Positions 7,600 through 9,539 of a DNA stretch of 9,539 nucleotides are shown piece after piece. The stretch comes from JANWKQ01 sp040376605 (GTDB lineage Bacteria; Bacteroidota; Bacteroidia; CAIKAF01), in NCBI GenBank assembly GCA_040376605.1, contig JBEIQI010000105.1, positions 1 to 9,539 on the forward strand. Direction: 5' to 3'. The notes beneath the pieces were generated by a model. It did not search any database and had not been told where the DNA came from. It saw only the letters and a list, made by a program, of their open reading frames with translations. Position numbers and translations under genes: made by a program. Numbering within the stretch: position 1 is the first letter of the stretch; the number at the start of each line of letters is the position of its first letter.

Positions 7600-7615
7600 C
7601 TCCATTTATTTGGAG
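7600..7615 (+). promoter_or_regulatory. Small hairpin at the 5' end of the rplU transcript
   Basis: CTCCA (7600-7604) pairs perfectly with TGGAG (7611-7615) around a six-base AT loop, close to the predicted transcription start. Ribosomal protein leaders often bind the protein for feedback control, but this stem is only 5 bp and no conserved leader fold is recognisable. It may instead just protect the 5' end. Confidence 0.3.
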
Positions 7616-7646
7616 AGTATAACGAAACTACATAAATAATATTACC

Positions 7647-7961
7647 ATGTACGCTATAGTAGAGATTGCAGGACAACAGTTTAAGGTTGAAAAGAACCAG
7701 GAGATCTATGTGCACCGTTTAGAGGGCAACGAAGGTGCAAAAGTTGAGTTCAACTCGGTTTATTTAATTGATAACGATGGTAAACTTACCGTAGGTGCTC
7801 CAAAGATTGATGGTGCAAAGGTAGATGCCAAAATTATATCACATGTAAAAGGTGAGAAGGTATTGGTATTTAAAAAGAAGAGAAGAAAAGGATATCAGAA
7901 ATTGAATGGTCATCGCCAGTCATTTACTAAAATCCAAATTGAAAATATTTCAGGTAAATAA
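7647..7961 (+). CDS. rplU: 50S ribosomal protein L21
   Basis: This 104-residue protein has the full L21 pattern: MYAIVEIAGQQFKVEKNQ at the start, a central beta-barrel-like region, and the basic signature VFKKKRRKGYQKLNGHRQ near residues 74-91, followed by FTKIQIENI. L21 binds 23S rRNA in the large subunit. The length is normal for the family. The gene begins about 45 bases after a strong promoter and is followed after 83 bases by rpmA, the usual pairing. An AT-rich leader without a Shine-Dalgarno precedes the ATG, as is common in Bacteroidota. It is divergent from the M1 peptidase gene across 147 bases. Confidence 0.98.
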   Translation: MYAIVEIAGQQFKVEKNQEIYVHRLEGNEGAKVEFNSVYLIDNDGKLTVGAPKIDGAKVDAKIISHVKGEKVLVFKKKRRKGYQKLNGHRQSFTKIQIENISGK

Positions 7962-8044
7962 ATCAAAGATTTAGGTTGAGGGTTAAATAAAACCAGCGGC
8001 ATAAAACTTTAAAACAAAAATTTTAAACATTAAACTTCATCAGT

Positions 8045-8311
8045 ATGGCTCACAAGAAAGGTGTCGGTAGTTCAAAAAACGGTCGTGAATCGGAAAGCAA
8101 ACGCTTAGGTATAAAAATATTTGGTGGTCAAAAAGCCATTGCAGGTAATATATTGGTTCGTCAGAGAGGAACCCGTCATTATGCCGGATTAAATGTAGGC
8201 ATGGGAAAAGACCATACCTTATTTGCTTTATCAGATGGATTGGTAACCTTTAAAAAAGGAAAAAGCAATAAATCTTACGTATCGGTAATACCGGAAGTAA
8301 CAGAAGCATAA
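8045..8311 (+). CDS. rpmA: 50S ribosomal protein L27
   Basis: This 88-residue protein starts MAHKKGVGSSKNGRESESKRLG, the highly conserved L27 N-terminus, and continues with FGGQKAIAGNILVRQRGT and the GMGKDHTLFAL segment. The N-terminal tail of L27 reaches towards the peptidyl transferase centre. No Firmicutes-type cleavable extension is present. It lies second in the rplU-rpmA operon, with no internal promoter evident in the 83-base spacer, and an intrinsic terminator begins 27 bases after the stop. The length and sequence are ordinary for the family. Confidence 0.98.
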   Translation: MAHKKGVGSSKNGRESESKRLGIKIFGGQKAIAGNILVRQRGTRHYAGLNVGMGKDHTLFALSDGLVTFKKGKSNKSYVSVIPEVTEA

Positions 8312-8338
8312 ACTTACATACACATCAAATTTCACGAA

Positions 8339-8369
8339 GGCCTTACAGCAATGTAAGGTCTTTTTTTTT
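8339..8369 (+). terminator. Intrinsic terminator of the rplU-rpmA operon
   Basis: A 9-bp stem (8339-8347 with 8352-8360, including one G-T pair) closes a GCAA tetraloop of the stable GNRA class and is followed directly by nine T residues at 8361-8369. This is a textbook rho-independent terminator. Confidence 0.95.
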
Positions 8370-8577
8370 GCTTTTGTTTTGGGCACCTAACTCCACCTTA
8401 CCCTTTATTAGTTTACATTCTCCAACTTTATAATAGAAAACCTTTTATTATATCCAGATTCAAAGAATACGAGTGTTCCCTGATTATTATTATCCGGGTA
8501 ATCATTCAATTATTTTCTCCAATCCATTAACTTTCCTTTCCTTAAATTTAAAAAAAACTTTTTTTATTCTAATTATA
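8370..8577. other. AT-rich gap with a possible decayed coding remnant and an A/T tract
   Basis: No complete gene is visible here. On the minus strand, 8509 down to the stop at 8408-8410 can be read as 33 residues with a protein-like character (GTLVFFESGYNKRF, SIIKLENVN). A stop just upstream in frame cuts it off, while a neighbouring frame from about 8558 to 8505 is open and carries KVNGLEKIIE. This could be the frameshifted end of a lost gene, or chance. An A8-C-T7 tract (8550-8565) sits just before the operator and may act as bent or UP-like DNA for the ArsR promoter. Confidence 0.25.
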
Positions 8578-8593
8578 ATCGTAATATTACGAT
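8578..8593. promoter_or_regulatory. Operator 1: perfect 16-bp palindrome upstream of the ArsR-family gene
   Basis: ATCGTAATATTACGAT is its own reverse complement. It lies 36 bases before the ArsR-family start. A possible -7 box TAAATTTT (8593-8600, seven of eight matches to TAnnTTTG) abuts it, so bound repressor would cover the promoter. No convincing -33 box is visible. A near-identical copy occurs before the next gene, which strongly supports a regulator site. Confidence 0.8.
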
Positions 8594-8629
8594 AAATTTT
8601 AATTTATGGGCGACCAAATTGATTAATAA

Positions 8630-8959
8630 ATGGGATTAGCTAAAACAGAAGAATTTACCATAAAGGATAATAAGATTGCTAAATATGCAAAGGCATTGTC
8701 TCACCCGGCCAGAGTGGCCATTATTAAGCTACTTATCCAAAAGCAGGCCTGTGTTTGTGGTGATATTGTAGATGAGCTACCATTGTCGCAAAGTACGGTC
8801 TCCCAACATTTAAAGGAACTCAAGGAGGCCGGTTTAATTAAAGGGGATATCGAAGGAGCAAAAGTTTGTTATTGTATCGACGATAAGGAATGGATCAATG
8901 CCCAAAAATATCTCAACGAAATATTTGACTTATACATAAAAGCTGCTAGCTGCTGCTAA
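8630..8959 (+). CDS. ArsR/SmtB-family metal- or metalloid-responsive repressor
   Basis: This 109-residue protein has the winged-helix plan of the family: AKALSHPARVAIIKLL at residues 20-35, the recognition region LSQSTVSQHLKELKEAGLI at 52-70, and a wing near 71-85. Cys41 and Cys43 in ACVCGDIV fit the classical ArsR metalloid-binding position (CVC) just before the recognition helix. There are also Cys80 and Cys82 in the wing and a C-terminal Cys108-Cys109 pair, so several thiolate sites are possible. Members repress their own operon until arsenite, antimonite or a metal binds. The gene lies between two copies of the same palindrome, fitting autoregulation. Arsenite is the best guess for the inducer, but zinc, cadmium or another thiophilic ligand cannot be excluded. 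Confidence 0.93.
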   Translation: MGLAKTEEFTIKDNKIAKYAKALSHPARVAIIKLLIQKQACVCGDIVDELPLSQSTVSQHLKELKEAGLIKGDIEGAKVCYCIDDKEWINAQKYLNEIFDLYIKAASCC

Positions 8960-8976
8960 AAAATTTATCTAAAACT

Positions 8977-8992
8977 ATCGAAATATTACGAT
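8977..8992. promoter_or_regulatory. Operator 2: copy of the palindrome upstream of the DUF6428 gene
   Basis: ATCGAAATATTACGAT matches operator 1 at 15 of 16 positions, the only change being T to A at position 5. It lies between the ArsR-family stop and the DUF6428 start, ending 18 bases before the ATG. It may control an internal promoter or act with operator 1, whose centre is 399 bases upstream. No clear -7/-33 pair is visible here. Confidence 0.75.
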
Positions 8993-9010
8993 CATTATAA
9001 AACATAACAT

Positions 9011-9481
9011 ATGAAACTATCAGAAATTAAAGACCTGCTACCAACCCTTAACAATGTAAATTTTGAATTACCGGATCATACCATGGTGCCTGCACATTTT
9101 CATGTAACCGAGGTAGGTATGATTACCAAAAACTTTATTGATTGTGGCGGAACCGTTCGAAACGAAAAGGTGGCCAATTTCCAACTTTGGGATGCGAATG
9201 ATACAGATCATCGTTTAAAACCAGGTAAACTATTGAACATTATCCATCTTTCGGAAAAAGTTTTAGGAATGGAAGATCTTGAGATTGAGGTGGAATACCA
9301 GGGGGCCACTATTGGTAAATACGATTTAGCATTTAACGGTGTAAATTTTTCTCTCATTGCTAAAACTACCAATTGTTTGGCTTCTGATAAATGCGGAATT
9401 TCTCAGGATAAATTAAGGGTGAGTTTAGCAGACCTAATCGCCCCTAAATCAACTTGTGAACCAGGTGGAAATTGTTGTTAA
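9011..9481 (+). CDS. Cysteine-rich DUF6428 family protein
   Basis: This 156-residue soluble protein has no signal peptide or membrane segment. I recognise the family from VPAHFHVTEVGMITKNFIDCGG (residues 26-47), NFQLWDANDTDHRLKPGKLL and the C-terminal cysteine cluster. Possible ligands include His29 and His31 in HFH, Cys45 in the DCGG motif, Cys122 and Cys128 (CLASDKC), Cys149 and Cys155-Cys156 at the very end (CEPGGNCC). DUF6428 genes are, to my knowledge, usually found next to ArsR-type regulators in Bacteroidota, and no biochemical function is established. A metalloid-binding, chaperone or reductase-partner role is inference. It lies 51 bases after the ArsR-family gene and has its own copy of the operator just upstream. 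Confidence 0.85.
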   Translation: MKLSEIKDLLPTLNNVNFELPDHTMVPAHFHVTEVGMITKNFIDCGGTVRNEKVANFQLWDANDTDHRLKPGKLLNIIHLSEKVLGMEDLEIEVEYQGATIGKYDLAFNGVNFSLIAKTTNCLASDKCGISQDKLRVSLADLIAPKSTCEPGGNCC

Positions 9482-9498
9482 CCTAAAACTTTACTAAA

Positions 9499-9539
9499 AT
9501 GCAAAAAACGATTAAAAGATGGTTTCCATTATTTTTGTT
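9499..9539 (+). CDS. N-terminal start of a third operon gene, cut by the window edge
   Basis: An ATG at 9499, 17 bases after the DUF6428 stop, opens a frame that remains open to the edge and reads MQKTIKRWFPLFL. Basic residues followed by a hydrophobic stretch suggest a signal peptide or first membrane helix, so an exported or membrane protein is likely. It does not resemble the N-terminus of an ArsC-type phosphatase. Only 13 codons are visible, so no family can be named. Confidence 0.5.
   Translation, partial: MQKTIKRWFPLFL

Noticed and set aside
8606..8626. Six-codon upstream frame before the ArsR-family gene
   Set aside because: It reads MGDQID then stop. It shows no attenuation structure or regulatory codon pattern and is probably chance.

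Overview
The window looks like a chromosomal stretch from a member of the phylum Bacteroidota. It is AT-rich, most genes lack a clear Shine-Dalgarno sequence, and a near-perfect Bacteroidota housekeeping promoter (TTTG, 19 nt, TACCTTTG) precedes rplU. The protein families fit as well: outer-membrane beta-barrels, a DUF2306 membrane protein, an M1 peptidase joined to a barrel, and an ArsR/DUF6428 pair. I cannot place it reliably below phylum.

Left part (1-3447). A truncated plus-strand gene enters from the left edge and overlaps by one base a six-helix DUF2306 membrane protein. That gene converges, with a 4-base stop overlap, on a minus-strand exported protein with a poly-Asn linker and a predicted C-terminal beta-barrel. 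Divergent from it is a complete M42-family metallo-aminopeptidase.

Middle (3448-7499). A gene-free gap of about 240 bases holds a strong palindrome and short imperfect repeats that look like a dispersed intergenic element. Next comes a minus-strand two-gene unit: a long M1 metallopeptidase with a C-terminal outer-membrane barrel, then an LpxH-type UDP-2,3-diacylglucosamine diphosphatase starting directly after its stop codon. The M1 gene is broken into two overlapping frames at an A7 run. One extra A, or a -1 slip, would restore a continuous protein of 1018 residues.

Right part (7500-9539). The ribosomal genes rplU and rpmA form a standard operon with a recognisable promoter and a textbook intrinsic terminator. 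After a gap with a possible decayed coding remnant comes a small regulatory operon: a cysteine-rich ArsR-family repressor, a cysteine-rich DUF6428 protein, and the first codons of a third gene cut by the window edge. A 16-bp palindrome lies in front of the ArsR gene, and a copy with one mismatch lies between it and the DUF6428 gene. This suggests two operators and autoregulated metal or metalloid control. Arsenic is the best guess from family knowledge, but the sequence does not prove it.

The points most worth a second look are the frameshifted M1-barrel fusion and the duplicated operator in the ArsR/DUF6428 operon.
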